NCBI RefSeq assembly: GCF_020736845.1
Contig: NZ_JAFFQR010000095.1
Location: 70,340-134,339 of the forward strand
Direction: 5' to 3'
DNA length: 64,000 nt
Origin: Paenibacillus farraposensis
GTDB taxonomy: Bacteria; Bacillota; Bacilli; Paenibacillales; Paenibacillaceae
The first letter of the stretch is position 1, and the number at the start of each line of letters is the position of its first letter. Under the pieces are notes generated by a model, which saw only the letters and a program-made list of their open reading frames with translations, did no database searches and had not been told where the DNA came from. Position numbers and translations under genes: made by a program. This document shows, piece after piece, positions 7,571-15,383 of this stretch.

Positions 7571-8995
7571 TCAACCAAACGCAAAACCGGATTCAGTTTG
7601 AACATTTGCAAACGCCAAAATAAAACCATCTGCTCTGTCTGGAGATTGAAGGCCTCGTTTTTTCATATCCTCTTTACGCTCCAAGAATATCTTGCCATTA
7701 CTACCCATCCGCCATTTTCGGGAAGTGAGCTGCGTTATAAGTTTCTCATCATCTGGCAACTGTAAATCTCCCGGTTTGCCAAGAACATAATTACTCATGT
7801 TAGCCTCAAGCATTTCTTTGACATATCCCCACTGTTCAGCACCTAGATTCCCATAATGGTCGTCTTCCGCTGCTGATCCATTGTTAACTGGAATGATGGT
7901 GTAGCCTAGACTTTTTTCCTCATTAATCTCATTCAATCTATCTGTTACAGCTCCACCTATTCCACTATCATCTATACGAATCTCAACTTCATCCACTTCT
8001 GATCGTCCGGCCTTTACATCGTCAACCAGGCGCAATACCCAGCCTGTGGTTGTCATAGTATCCTGTTTGTGGTGGAAATGAGTCTTTATCACCTTGCCGC
8101 CCATACGTGCATACATGGTTGTTTCATCATCACCAAACCGCGCCACATCAACGCCTACATAAAGCTTAGTACCGGAATGTTCAATCCGAACCTCATCCTT
8201 CGCAAATTCAGCAGCCTCCAAGGAAATAAAGGTATCTGATTCGCCACGCGGAAATTCCCCTTCAACCCGTACCCGCCATACATCGCTACCTTCTCCGTAT
8301 TTTCTTTTGAGCATAGCGATATTATCCTTGCTGGTTCTCGGACTGTCCAAGCAGGATACTTTACGTGTTTTATAATCCTCTCTGTCTTTATTGTGTGAAT
8401 CATAAAAAACACCCGACGTTTTTGTCGGGTTGCCGCACATCAATATTTTATTGAACTCACCGGACAATGTACCTAAGATAGCCTCCATAATTGGATCGGC
8501 AACGCCTGATGCTTCATCCACAATGAAAAGCATATAGTCCTCATGGAAACCCTGCATATTCTCAGGTTTGGTAGCAGTCCGTGCTGTAGCAAACCAGCGT
8601 TCCTCATAGTTCTTCATGTAGATTTTGGTCTTAGTCCATTTAAGGATTCTTTTCAGCACTGGGCTTTTGGACTGCCATTTATTTATCTCGGCCCATAACA
8701 CATCGTGTAGCTGCTGTCTTGTAGGAGCTGTACAAATCACTTTTGGATAAGGGAAGCAGGACAGAAACCAAAGGGCCGTCGCTGCTTCCAGCCCAGTTTT
8801 TCCTACGCCCTGACCTGAACGTACTGAAACGCGCGGATTATTAGCTAAATCCATTAGAGTGCTTGCCTGCCAATCATCAGGATAGAATTTAAGCATCTCT
8901 TGACAGAACAATATAGGATTCTTACGATACTCAGGAATCCGTTTCTTGAATGCTTGAAGCCTCCGTTTCGTCTCCGGTGAGTCCTTCGTCTTCAT
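7571..8995 (-). CDS. Phage terminase large subunit
   Basis: This is the packaging motor, about 474 residues. Residues 59-66 form the Walker A loop (SGQGVGKT) and residues 156-161 the Walker B (LFIVDEAS). A motif III-like MCGNPTKTSG follows. The C-terminal RNase H-like nuclease begins with LYVGVDVARFGDDETT near residue 278, whose Asp residues would bind metal. The start lies within the 3' end of the small terminase gene (65-base overlap). The next gene downstream in ordinary phages would be portal, but here the TIR-like gene is inserted. Confidence 0.9.
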   Translation of the reverse strand: MKTKDSPETKRRLQAFKKRIPEYRKNPILFCQEMLKFYPDDWQASTLMDLANNPRVSVRSGQGVGKTGLEAATALWFLSCFPYPKVICTAPTRQQLHDVLWAEINKWQSKSPVLKRILKWTKTKIYMKNYEERWFATARTATKPENMQGFHEDYMLFIVDEASGVADPIMEAILGTLSGEFNKILMCGNPTKTSGVFYDSHNKDREDYKTRKVSCLDSPRTSKDNIAMLKRKYGEGSDVWRVRVEGEFPRGESDTFISLEAAEFAKDEVRIEHSGTKLYVGVDVARFGDDETTMYARMGGKVIKTHFHHKQDTMTTTGWVLRLVDDVKAGRSEVDEVEIRIDDSGIGGAVTDRLNEINEEKSLGYTIIPVNNGSAAEDDHYGNLGAEQWGYVKEMLEANMSNYVLGKPGDLQLPDDEKLITQLTSRKWRMGSNGKIFLERKEDMKKRGLQSPDRADGFILAFANVQTESGFAFG

Positions 8996-10220
8996 CACCT
9001 ACCACCGCCTCTACCCAATCATCAATTAGATCGTCTTCTGTATTGCCTTCACCCGTGACCTTTGCCCTTTCAAGCTCAAGTTTCTCACGCTGCATCTTGA
9101 GTTTTTCGTTTTCAATCATTCGTTTATGATTATCCGGCAACAAATCCATATATTTAGTAAGCACTTCCAAGGCCTTGGTTTTGTCGTGTAGCTTTACACT
9201 CACTCCGTCCTTACCCTGCTTGACTTCTGAAACTAGCGTTCCATCAATTTCATCACTGTTTTTAAAAGCGACATAATTGTATCTGTACTTCTTTGTTTCT
9301 CCAGTGTCAGGATCAAACACGGGGTCTCCTTCTAAGCCAAGAACATCCTCTTCCTTTTGACCGAATTCCACATAGTCCGTAATGTCTGCAAACGCAATCT
9401 TCATATATTCCATTAGAACTCGCTGAGCATTCAAACCCACCTCGTCGATCATAGATTCTTTATGCTGCCGAATGATGTTTTGAATTTCAACTTTCTTCAA
9501 CAGAGCGAAACCAATCTGATAAGCAGTTTTCTTACTGTATCCCGCCGCAATGGCTGACCTCGTTGCATTGAAGTCTCGAAGATACTCATACGTGAAAATC
9601 CTCTGCTTAGGCGTTAATCCATCTTCATCAGGAATCTCCGGCTCAGGTTCTTCAACAACTACTGGAGCGCTCTGAACTTTTTTGGAACGTTCCATATTAT
9701 CAGAGCGTTCCAGTGTTTTTTTCGGAACGTTCCGTATTTCTGGAGTAGCGACCTTTAGCTCTTTAGAGAGCGCATCAACTGTAAGCGGGGTAGCATATAC
9801 CTCTCTTGGCTTATCACCTTGATATGTACCGATGAGTTTGCGCCGCTCCATTTCATCAATTAATCGAGCTGCTCTGCTATATCCTATTCTCATTCTCCGC
9901 TGTAACAAAGAAACCGAGGCTTGTTTGGCCTCGGCTACAATTTGGACAGCTTTTAGAAAAAGCTCATCCGAATATGATGTTGGTTCTTCATCTTCATTTA
10001 GAGCTTCTTTATTATAAGGCGCTCCATTTTCATTGGAACGTCCCATATGTTCCGCTTCTCCAGCAATTAAATTCTCCCACTTATCTTTTGCCTTCCATCC
10101 TCTTACCGTACCTTCAGATACACTAAGTTGAGAGGCTATATCTGTGAGACGTATGTTGCCGGAACTGGCTTTGTATAAATCGAATGCTTCATCCCGTTTC
10201 GGATCTCTCTTTCGTCCCAT
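8931..10220 (-). CDS. Phage terminase small subunit with internal FtsK-gamma-like domain
   Basis: This is a 429-residue DNA-recognition subunit, much longer than usual (about 150-270). Residues 1-50 are the N-terminal terminase helix-turn-helix (IASQLSVSEGTVRGWKAKD). Residues about 84-145 read FLKAVQIVAEAKQASVSLLQ and RIGYSRAARLIDEME, then GTYQGDKPREV, a close match to the winged-helix gamma domain that FtsK and SpoIIIE use to read polarity sequences. Residues about 203-370 are a Terminase_2-type core (LTPKQRIFTYEYLRDFNATR, AGYSKKTAYQIG). The tail is acidic. The fusion suggests a two-headed recognition of packaging DNA. Confidence 0.85.
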   Translation of the reverse strand: MGRKRDPKRDEAFDLYKASSGNIRLTDIASQLSVSEGTVRGWKAKDKWENLIAGEAEHMGRSNENGAPYNKEALNEDEEPTSYSDELFLKAVQIVAEAKQASVSLLQRRMRIGYSRAARLIDEMERRKLIGTYQGDKPREVYATPLTVDALSKELKVATPEIRNVPKKTLERSDNMERSKKVQSAPVVVEEPEPEIPDEDGLTPKQRIFTYEYLRDFNATRSAIAAGYSKKTAYQIGFALLKKVEIQNIIRQHKESMIDEVGLNAQRVLMEYMKIAFADITDYVEFGQKEEDVLGLEGDPVFDPDTGETKKYRYNYVAFKNSDEIDGTLVSEVKQGKDGVSVKLHDKTKALEVLTKYMDLLPDNHKRMIENEKLKMQREKLELERAKVTGEGNTEDDLIDDWVEAVVGDEDEGLTGDETEASSIQETDS

Positions 10221-10280
10221 ATCTTATTATTCACCCCTTTTGATAATGTATCTAAAGCTAAGGAAAAGTTTCCTGAACAA

Positions 10281-10308
10281 AATAAAAAAGCCGCTATTCT
10301 GCAGCTTT
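10281..10308 (-). terminator. Terminator overlapping the stop of the 79-aa gene
   Basis: On the minus strand AAAGCTGC pairs with GCGGCTTT around an AGAATA loop and runs into TTTATTTT. The stem begins inside the last codons of the small membrane-protein gene and includes its stop codon. It separates that gene from the packaging operon. Confidence 0.65.
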
Positions 10309-10533
10309 CTTTTGTCTTTCTTCATATTCTCTTCGATAGTCCCAAGATATCGTCAAAGACTTTTTATACCAATTTCGTCCGAAGAATTCCCAGTAACCCT
10401 CTTGAATATGATATTCATTTTTCATTTCTGTCCAATGCAAATAATTCATACCAAGGGGGAACCATATAAACCCTGTTAAAAATAATGGTACAACTACATA
10501 GAAAATTAGTACATCCCTTATCTTCTTCTTCAC
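10294..10533 (-). CDS. Small single-pass membrane protein, unknown
   Basis: This 79-residue protein has a basic start (MKKKIRD), one hydrophobic segment at residues about 7-27 and a charged Tyr/Trp-rich tail ending EERQKKAAE. The GTG start follows an AGGAG by about 10 bases; an alternative ATG in another frame exists nearby. A terminator overlaps its stop. It lies between the late regulator region and the terminase genes, where phages often carry cargo. No family is recognised. Confidence 0.5.
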   Translation of the reverse strand: MKKKIRDVLIFYVVVPLFLTGFIWFPLGMNYLHWTEMKNEYHIQEGYWEFFGRNWYKKSLTISWDYRREYEERQKKAAE

Positions 10534-10622
10534 TCAAATTCATCTCCTATATTGTTCCATACGATTGTATCGACATTAAGGATGCAGAATTTTATATAAC
10601 ATTACAGCCTTTCATTCAAAAT

Positions 10623-10650
10623 TAAAAAGAGCAGCGATTTTACGCTGCTC
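10623..10650 (-). terminator. Strong intrinsic terminator
   Basis: The minus strand has a perfect eight-base-pair stem GAGCAGCG/CGCTGCTC with a six-base loop, followed by TTTTTAATTTT. It would stop transcripts from the 84-residue gene at 10796-11050. Confidence 0.8.
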
Positions 10651-10795
10651 CTATTGTAGTGATCGGTAATTTATAACATGCGGTTACCGCAAATCCGCCA
10701 TACCTGGAATAGGCCTTCAATGGACATCCTTCTTGCTTCGGGTTTATATTACCCTCTGAGTCCTTGTCTCAAATTTAGTTTTAGTTTTGGAACAA

Positions 10796-11050
10796 TTACA
10801 GAAGTTGACCAGCTAGTGCTTTAAGGCCGCTTGGTACAGCAATTTGTTTGCCATCATGTTCATTGCCGTTTACATAAGCTGTGTCTTTGTCTACATAGTA
10901 AACTACACCTTCGCCGCCGATAACCGGAAAACCACTTTCGTCGTAATCCAAATTTGTACCCACATACTTGCCATGCTTAACTGCTTCATCTTCCAATGGA
11001 TGTAGATGGAGAATTTTTTCCTTGTCCAAGTAAGCGTAACTATGTGCCAT
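10796..11050 (-). CDS. Conserved-looking small protein, unknown
   Basis: This 84-residue soluble protein has a strong AGGAGG site before ATG. It contains an acidic/His-rich N-terminus and beta-like segments (GGEGVVYYVDKDTAYVNGNE). Its own terminator at 10623-10650 and long flanking intergenic stretches make it an independent unit rather than part of the packaging operon. I do not recognise the family. Confidence 0.6.
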   Translation of the reverse strand: MAHSYAYLDKEKILHLHPLEDEAVKHGKYVGTNLDYDESGFPVIGGEGVVYYVDKDTAYVNGNEHDGKQIAVPSGLKALAGQLL

Positions 11051-11409
11051 GTTTATTGCCTCCTAGAATGGATTTAATTTGTTCCTGAATAAAGTGTAAA
11101 TCCTTTCTACTCCGTACCTACTACGGATTTACATAGTTCCTACTGTCAGCAGAAACCAAAGTATTAGGCTGAGTGTCTTTATTCCATGCGACCTTTCGAA
11201 TTGTCATACCCCTAGACTCCATAAAATAAGTTTTAGACTGGCCTTAGAAATTGGAACAGCGACTACCAAGGACGAGGAAATAAAGTCCTAGACTGTCGCT
11301 GTTCCATTAAACTAACGTTTCCCGTTAGCTGAGTGAAGGGCAGCCGCGCGGCTGCCCCTTCGATGTTGAACTAACGTCTCCGTTAGTTCAATAAATTTGT
11401 TGTCTGTTT
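11051..11409. other. Gene-free stretch with stacked inverted repeats
   Basis: No credible gene is seen. The stretch holds a hairpin at 11096-11131 (GTAAATCC/GGATTTAC) and copy 2 of the CCGTAGT-type motif. A long imperfect hairpin spans 11253-11305 (GGAACAGCGAC/GTCGCTGTTCC enclosing AGGAC/GTCCT). Three further hairpins follow between 11312 and 11389. It could encode a structured RNA or hold regulatory palindromes. Confidence 0.5.
11312..11389. repeat. Palindrome flanked by two CTAACG...CGTTAG hairpins
   Basis: A perfect 20-base GC-rich palindrome at 11338-11357 (GGGCAGCCGC arms) is bracketed by hairpins at 11312-11328 (CTAACG/CGTTAG) and 11368-11389 (GAACTAACG/CGTTAGTTC). The outer arms can also pair with each other. 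No T-run follows on either strand, so it is not a simple terminator. Confidence 0.55.
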
Positions 11410-11628
11410 TTATTGAGTGTCTTCGTCGCTTTTGTACTCTAAAATATCACCTGGCTGACAATCCAAATTCTTACATATCGCTTCTAATGTTGAAAAACGA
11501 ACCGCTTTTGCTTTCCCATTTTTCAGAATGGAAAGATTCGCCATAGTAATTCCAACCCTCTCCGCAAGCTCCGTTACGCTCATTTTTCGTTTTGCTAACA
11601 TCACATCAATATTGATGATAATCGCCAT
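11410..11628 (-). CDS. YozG-type small XRE regulator
   Basis: This regulator of about 72 residues has a helix-turn-helix: IDVMLAKRKMSVTELAERVG, then ITMANLSILKNGKAKAVRFS and LEAICKNLDCQPGDILEY. This is the pattern of the YozG/YdaS-like regulators that pair with DUF2975 membrane proteins. The ATG at 11628 has GAGGTGA six bases upstream; an earlier GTG lies within that ribosome site. It is 10 bases downstream of the DUF2975 gene in the same operon and probably autoregulates through the inverted repeat at 12141-12181. These pairs are usually chromosomal, so this is likely prophage cargo. Confidence 0.85.
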   Translation of the reverse strand: MAIIINIDVMLAKRKMSVTELAERVGITMANLSILKNGKAKAVRFSTLEAICKNLDCQPGDILEYKSDEDTQ

Positions 11629-11638
11629 GTTATTCACC

Positions 11639-12118
11639 TCAGATCGTTAAATCATTTTCTGATTTTATATTTATAGCTTCCTGTAAAAGTCTTTGGAGAA
11701 CAGCAGCAAAAACGGCGATCACCATAGAAGCGAAAATAATGACCAATCCGGTGACTGTGATAACTGGAGGGTCAACTCTCCTCGCCATGAGATAGTAGAG
11801 TGGCATACCTAGCAGGTACAAGGTACTGATTGTGATGGCACAGTATTTTATATTCTTTAAAGCCTTTACGGATAATTCCGAGAACGCTTTGTTCTTATCA
11901 ATATAGCTTAAAAGTTTAAAAGCTTGATACAGAGCAAAGTAAAAAGGTATCGCTGCCGCGTACATATCGATTAAAACGAGAGATTTCATATAAGCGATAT
12001 CTGGATACAATTCTCCAGCAAAATTCCCGATCTTAGGCACTAAAAATATGCACAAAGCAAGAATTGGGATTCCAATAAGAATAACAGCTACCTTCAAGAG
12101 TGTTGTTCTCCGTTTCAT
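11639..12118 (-). CDS. DUF2975 membrane protein
   Basis: This protein of about 159 residues has four hydrophobic segments (residues roughly 10-30, 48-68, 91-111 and 122-144) and a short cytoplasmic tail ending in SENDLTI. Size, topology and the KAFSELSVKALKNIKYCAI segment fit DUF2975. It is followed at 10 bases by a YozG-type regulator, the usual partner. The molecular role of the family is not established. The ATG at 12118 is preferred because GAGGTG lies 6 bases before it. Confidence 0.8.
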   Translation of the reverse strand: MKRRTTLLKVAVILIGIPILALCIFLVPKIGNFAGELYPDIAYMKSLVLIDMYAAAIPFYFALYQAFKLLSYIDKNKAFSELSVKALKNIKYCAITISTLYLLGMPLYYLMARRVDPPVITVTGLVIIFASMVIAVFAAVLQRLLQEAINIKSENDLTI

Positions 12119-12136
12119 TAAGAGCACCTCGCTAAT

Positions 12137-12181
12137 TTAATTGTAAAACGACTTTAACACATAATTTATTGTTTTACAATA
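12137..12181 (-). promoter_or_regulatory. Inverted-repeat operator of the DUF2975/YozG-type operon
   Basis: ATTGTAAAAC at 12141-12150 is perfectly mirrored by GTTTTACAAT at 12172-12181. The right arm also forms a smaller palindrome, TTATTG/CAATAA. The element lies 20-65 bases upstream of the DUF2975 start in AT-rich DNA. It is a likely autoregulatory site; binding is inferred. Confidence 0.55.
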
Positions 12182-12400
12182 AATTAACATCGTTTTTTAT
12201 TGTATTTTTATTGTTAATTGAATATCCTTTTTATTTTAAGCAAAAAAATAATAAGCATTTCTCATTACAAAGAAATGCTCTTACTTTAAAATGTTAAATT
12301 TAAAACTTGTTCAACAAAACTGCCTGTTAGCTTAATGAAGCATCGTCAAGACTATTACTTTATTTTTCAGTCTAGAACTTTATTTTCTTCTGATACCTAC
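12182..12400. other. AT-rich intergenic stretch, no gene seen
   Basis: Between the DUF2975 operator and the terminator of the ArpU-like gene the DNA is AT-rich, with T-runs. It probably holds the promoter of the DUF2975 operon on the minus strand. No supported coding region is present. Confidence 0.5.
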
Positions 12401-12434
12401 AATAAAGACCGCAAAGGCTTAAGCCCTTACGGTC
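12401..12434 (-). terminator. Terminator after the late regulator gene
   Basis: A nearly full palindrome of about 28 bases (arms GACCGTAAGGG and CCTTTGCGGTC around CTTAAG) overlaps the stop codon of the ArpU-like gene by one base. On the minus strand it is followed by TTTATT. Confidence 0.75.
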
Positions 12435-13072
12435 TAATTTACTTCTGGCATCCTGAGTCCAATTTCACCTTCCCGGTTACGACCTCTCCCGTAGTCTATA
12501 ACCACAAGATCCAAAGTGCGGTTTATTTTCAGACTGTTTGCTATATTGGCAATGGCTCTGCGCCGCTTGTCCGCAAAAGTAGTTTCTGAAATACTCGGAA
12601 TATCACGGCGATAACCGTTTTTCATGTACTGTTGAGCTTTGAGATATTTCATGCCATCTAGAAACAACAGTTTGGCAATCAATCCTTCATGCTTGTCGCG
12701 CATATTGTTTACTGCAAATTTAACGTTATTTGTGATGAATTTATAAAATTTATAGTTTACATGACGCTGATCCTTGAGGATAACCGTATTAGCTGTCACA
12801 TCTGCCGTTAATTCTTGCCCAGTTACCCGTTTAGCAACCGATCCTTCAGCCGCGAGTATATCATAGGCCGACATTCCATTTTCAATCTGTTGGAGAGAAT
12901 ATTCATAATTTTTTATCACATCGACTAGATCAGCGTATTTGCCCAGCAACCATTTTGTTTTTCGAATATCATCTTGTTCAAGATCATCGAAAAAATTTAC
13001 CTGGATTATCTTCTGAGTATCGGTAGAATCATCTTCTTTGCTTCGTATAATTACAGACTGTTCGTTATCCAT
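12434..13072 (-). CDS. ArpU/RinA-like phage late transcription regulator
   Basis: This 212-residue protein has an acidic N-terminus, a helical middle (TKWLLGKYADLVDVIKNYE) and a C-terminal helix-turn-helix resembling sigma-70 region 4 (IPSISETTFADKRRRAIANI). Size and architecture fit the ArpU/RinA-type activators that switch on packaging and structural genes. It lies at the end of the early operon just before the late block, the usual place. A GGAG site precedes ATG. A terminator directly follows its stop, so the late operons downstream need separate promoters. Confidence 0.6.
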   Translation of the reverse strand: MDNEQSVIIRSKEDDSTDTQKIIQVNFFDDLEQDDIRKTKWLLGKYADLVDVIKNYEYSLQQIENGMSAYDILAAEGSVAKRVTGQELTADVTANTVILKDQRHVNYKFYKFITNNVKFAVNNMRDKHEGLIAKLLFLDGMKYLKAQQYMKNGYRRDIPSISETTFADKRRRAIANIANSLKINRTLDLVVIDYGRGRNREGEIGLRMPEVN

Positions 13073-13196
13073 ATTTGTTCACTCCTTGCAAAACTAAATG
13101 TATCCGGCATAATCTGCTAAATCAACATATACCTATCTATACTGACTACACCCACATATAACAGTACTGCTGCTAATATAGAGGTATAGGCTCTTA

Positions 13197-13505
13197 TCAT
13201 GGGGTGTTCTCCCTTGAACTGTTCAACCATTCCACAATTTGATCGTAAAGCGGTACTGTTTCACCGTATCCACTATGAAATTCTTTTCCGCACGGATCAA
13301 AACGGATTGAAAAGCATCTACCATCTCGCATATCCCAATTAGGACGGACATATTTGATGTATTTGCAGCGACTGCGTGCTTCAGGTGAATCGTAGATTGG
13401 CTTCGGTCCGTAGAAATGATGGAAGTTAGTAATTTGATTCATAAGTCCTTCGAAACCCTCTCGCGTCATCGCTAAATTAACACGTTCCTCTGGTTTATCT
13501 GTCAT
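13197..13505 (-). CDS. Phage early-region protein, unknown
   Basis: This 102-residue protein is rich in Tyr, Arg and His, with two Cys. Its first five residues (MTDKP) and 14 start-region bases are identical to those of the preceding gene, suggesting a duplicated translation-start segment. It overlaps that gene by 4 bases. No domain is recognised. Confidence 0.55.
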   Translation of the reverse strand: MTDKPEERVNLAMTREGFEGLMNQITNFHHFYGPKPIYDSPEARSRCKYIKYVRPNWDMRDGRCFSIRFDPCGKEFHSGYGETVPLYDQIVEWLNSSRENTP

Positions 13506-13696
13506 ATCGAATCCCTCACAATATTCTTAGGATCAAAATAATCTGTCTTGTATCCTACTCCGTAAGGCCATACAAAATTATGGTTTACGCCTATTCGTTT
13601 ACCTGATTTTGACCAGCCTACAAAGCTGGCATCATGAAGTTTTCGTGTCTTATGCTGGACTTGTTCTCCCTTTTCGAAAATAGGTTTATCTGTCAT
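13502..13696 (-). CDS. Phage early-region protein, unknown
   Basis: This 64-residue protein (MTDKPIFEKGEQVQHK...) has a KOW/SH3-like beta look in its first half, with GEQV and DASFVGWSKSGKRIGV. It overlaps the genes on both sides by 4 bases and so is translationally coupled. The function is unknown. Confidence 0.55.
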   Translation of the reverse strand: MTDKPIFEKGEQVQHKTRKLHDASFVGWSKSGKRIGVNHNFVWPYGVGYKTDYFDPKNIVRDSI

Positions 13697-13896
13697 TGTT
13701 GTTCCTCCCCAGCCTCTTTAAGCCTTACAAGACGACCTGTAGAGTCTGTAACGATATCTGGATCACCATATCCCCATTCAGCGGCCTGCTGAGCTCTTTC
13801 CTTGAGCTGATCTACAGACAATGGCTCGTACCATTCAGACATCAACACACATTTATCTCCTGCATAGAATCTATGGACTATCACTGTCTTTGCCAT
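13693..13896 (-). CDS. Phage early-region protein, unknown
   Basis: This 67-residue acidic protein has a beta start (AKTVIVHRFYAGDKCVLM) and a helical middle (VDQLKERAQQAAEWG). It is coupled to the following gene by a 4-base overlap. The family is not recognised. Confidence 0.5.
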   Translation of the reverse strand: MAKTVIVHRFYAGDKCVLMSEWYEPLSVDQLKERAQQAAEWGYGDPDIVTDSTGRLVRLKEAGEEQQ

Positions 13897-14265
13897 CTAT
13901 ATATCCTCCCTTAGTGGGTGTAGGTCCTGACTGGATAATGTCATATAAGCAGCTTCTGCCCTCTCTCTTGGCGTTGCTGTCATCAACCATGTGACACCTA
14001 TGGGGTCCATACAACAATCGCTACTCCAGAAAATACATGCGTCCACAATAGTAGTTAGTTTGTTTACATACCCCTCTGCATCTACCTCTATAGCCTTTGC
14101 CTGTACCTCCAGAGAGGCGGCAGGGTCATTGCAGTAGTTTGGTGTTAATTTATCCGCAGGAAAGCCTGTAAGCTCCGCTAAAGCTACGTTAAGCTGCTGG
14201 TTTGTCATATCCAACATATCTATCATCCTTCCCTGTATTGGTTTAATCCTCGTCAATGCGCTCAT
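13897..14265 (-). CDS. Phage ABA-sandwich-like protein
   Basis: This protein has up to 122 residues; an internal ATG (MIDMLDMTNQQLNVAL) preceded by a good AAGG site may be the true start. The order of a short N-terminal helix, an Asn/Asp-rich loop, a beta segment and a final helix with VTWLMTATPRERAEAAYMTL matches small phage proteins with the ABA-sandwich (DUF2591-like) fold. Their role is unknown. Two internal Cys pairs are present. Confidence 0.5.
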   Translation of the reverse strand: MSALTRIKPIQGRMIDMLDMTNQQLNVALAELTGFPADKLTPNYCNDPAASLEVQAKAIEVDAEGYVNKLTTIVDACIFWSSDCCMDPIGVTWLMTATPRERAEAAYMTLSSQDLHPLREDI

Positions 14266-14512
14266 AATCAGTGCATTCAGCTTCCATGTCTGCTGGCGAA
14301 TCTGTGCTTTCGTCGAACCCGCTGGAGTTGGTAATTCCGTACGGTTTTAGGTCATAGAGGAAATCGCTCACTCCTCCAAAATTCTGTTCTGCCTTATTCA
14401 AAGCTTTTTCTAGCTGCTCATCTGTCATTTCGTCAGGAATTTCTACTACGATTTCACGTTCATATTTCAATGTCTCCATAACAGTCAGTAATACCTTTTT
14501 CATATCTATCAT
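14243..14512 (-). CDS. Small acidic phage protein, unknown
   Basis: This 89-residue protein is strongly acidic, opening with a beta strand (KKVLLTVMETLKYEREIVVE) followed by DEMTDEQLEKALNKAEQ. It overlaps the next gene by 23 bases, which supports that gene's internal start. No function can be assigned. Confidence 0.5.
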   Translation of the reverse strand: MIDMKKVLLTVMETLKYEREIVVEIPDEMTDEQLEKALNKAEQNFGGVSDFLYDLKPYGITNSSGFDESTDSPADMEAECTDYERIDED

Positions 14513-14670
14513 CCTTCCACGCCTGTAGCGTATTGTATTGGTGGTTACACTCCAAGAGGGTGTTCTTTATACGTTCTATTTCAACACAATTCAGCTACCG
14601 CTTCATTTAACATGTTGTTCACCTCTATTAAATCTGATAAAATTAAATTCAAAAAATTAGGAGTTAAAAC

Positions 14671-14871
14671 ATGAACTTTTTAACAGGACTTCTTATGTGT
14701 ATTCCGCTTTATGCTGCATTCAGAGCTTTTATAATCACTCGTGATCCAGAAGCAAAAAAAAGAATCCCAAAAACGACACTAAAAGCTCTAACTTTTTTTG
14801 CTTACTTTACATTTATAGTTTTGGGATTTTTTGTAATTACGGAAGGTATAGAATACCTCTCCCAGTTATAA
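14671..14871 (+). CDS. Small two-segment membrane protein on the opposite strand
   Basis: This 66-residue protein lies on the plus strand within the minus-strand early block and starts after TTAGGAG. It has hydrophobic stretches at residues about 3-20 and 40-62 with a basic loop (DPEAKKRIPKTTLKA). The opposite orientation and low GC suggest cargo expressed from the prophage. The family is unknown. Confidence 0.5.
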   Translation: MNFLTGLLMCIPLYAAFRAFIITRDPEAKKRIPKTTLKALTFFAYFTFIVLGFFVITEGIEYLSQL

Positions 14872-14937
14872 TTGAATTGGTAGTTGCAAGTAGTTTATAA
14901 CTCTGAAGGAATTTAGAGTATGGGGGGGTAAAGGCTG

Positions 14938-15360
14938 TTATGCCTCAACCCTCTTCAAATATTCCGTAGCAAATCCGCCGCTGTAGCCTTCCAGGTTTAT
15001 CACTTCTGAACCACACAAGTCCCAAGGCTCAGATTTTACGGTCCAGACCTTGTCCTTGTACTTTTCCTTACGGGCTTCATAGCAGGTGTGCATTACAACC
15101 TGATCACCAGGCTTTAACGGTTCCTGAGCATTCACTTCACTCACGGCCCATCTTGCGAAATCACCGGAATAGCATGACTTTTCCTTGCCTTCCTTACCGC
15201 TCCGGTCGATGGGTGTGTAGAATACGTCTCCGATCGGCCCAGACCCATCAACGCCGCATACTCTGAATTTGTTAACCCGTCTCATAAGTCCGCTCTTGCC
15301 GATAAATGTTTTGTCTGGATCAATGCTTGATGGTCTAATCATGTGATATCTCTCCTTCAA
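14938..15360 (-). CDS. Phage protein, unknown
   Basis: This is a 140-residue protein with several Cys and Gly residues. It contains LKPGDQVVMHTCYEARKEKYKDK (quoted in part), suggesting a small beta-barrel domain in its second half. An internal ATG (MIRPSSIDPDK) is an alternative start. It follows the two methyltransferase genes in the same orientation. I do not recognise the family. Confidence 0.5.
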   Translation of the reverse strand: MKERYHMIRPSSIDPDKTFIGKSGLMRRVNKFRVCGVDGSGPIGDVFYTPIDRSGKEGKEKSCYSGDFARWAVSEVNAQEPLKPGDQVVMHTCYEARKEKYKDKVWTVKSEPWDLCGSEVINLEGYSGGFATEYLKRVEA

Positions 15361-15383
15361 AGGTAGTAGGGGGTGTATCCCCC

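Noticed and set aside
14671..14871. The two-segment membrane protein as a holin
   Set aside because: It is on the wrong strand and in the early region, with no endolysin nearby; the lysis genes should lie left of the window.
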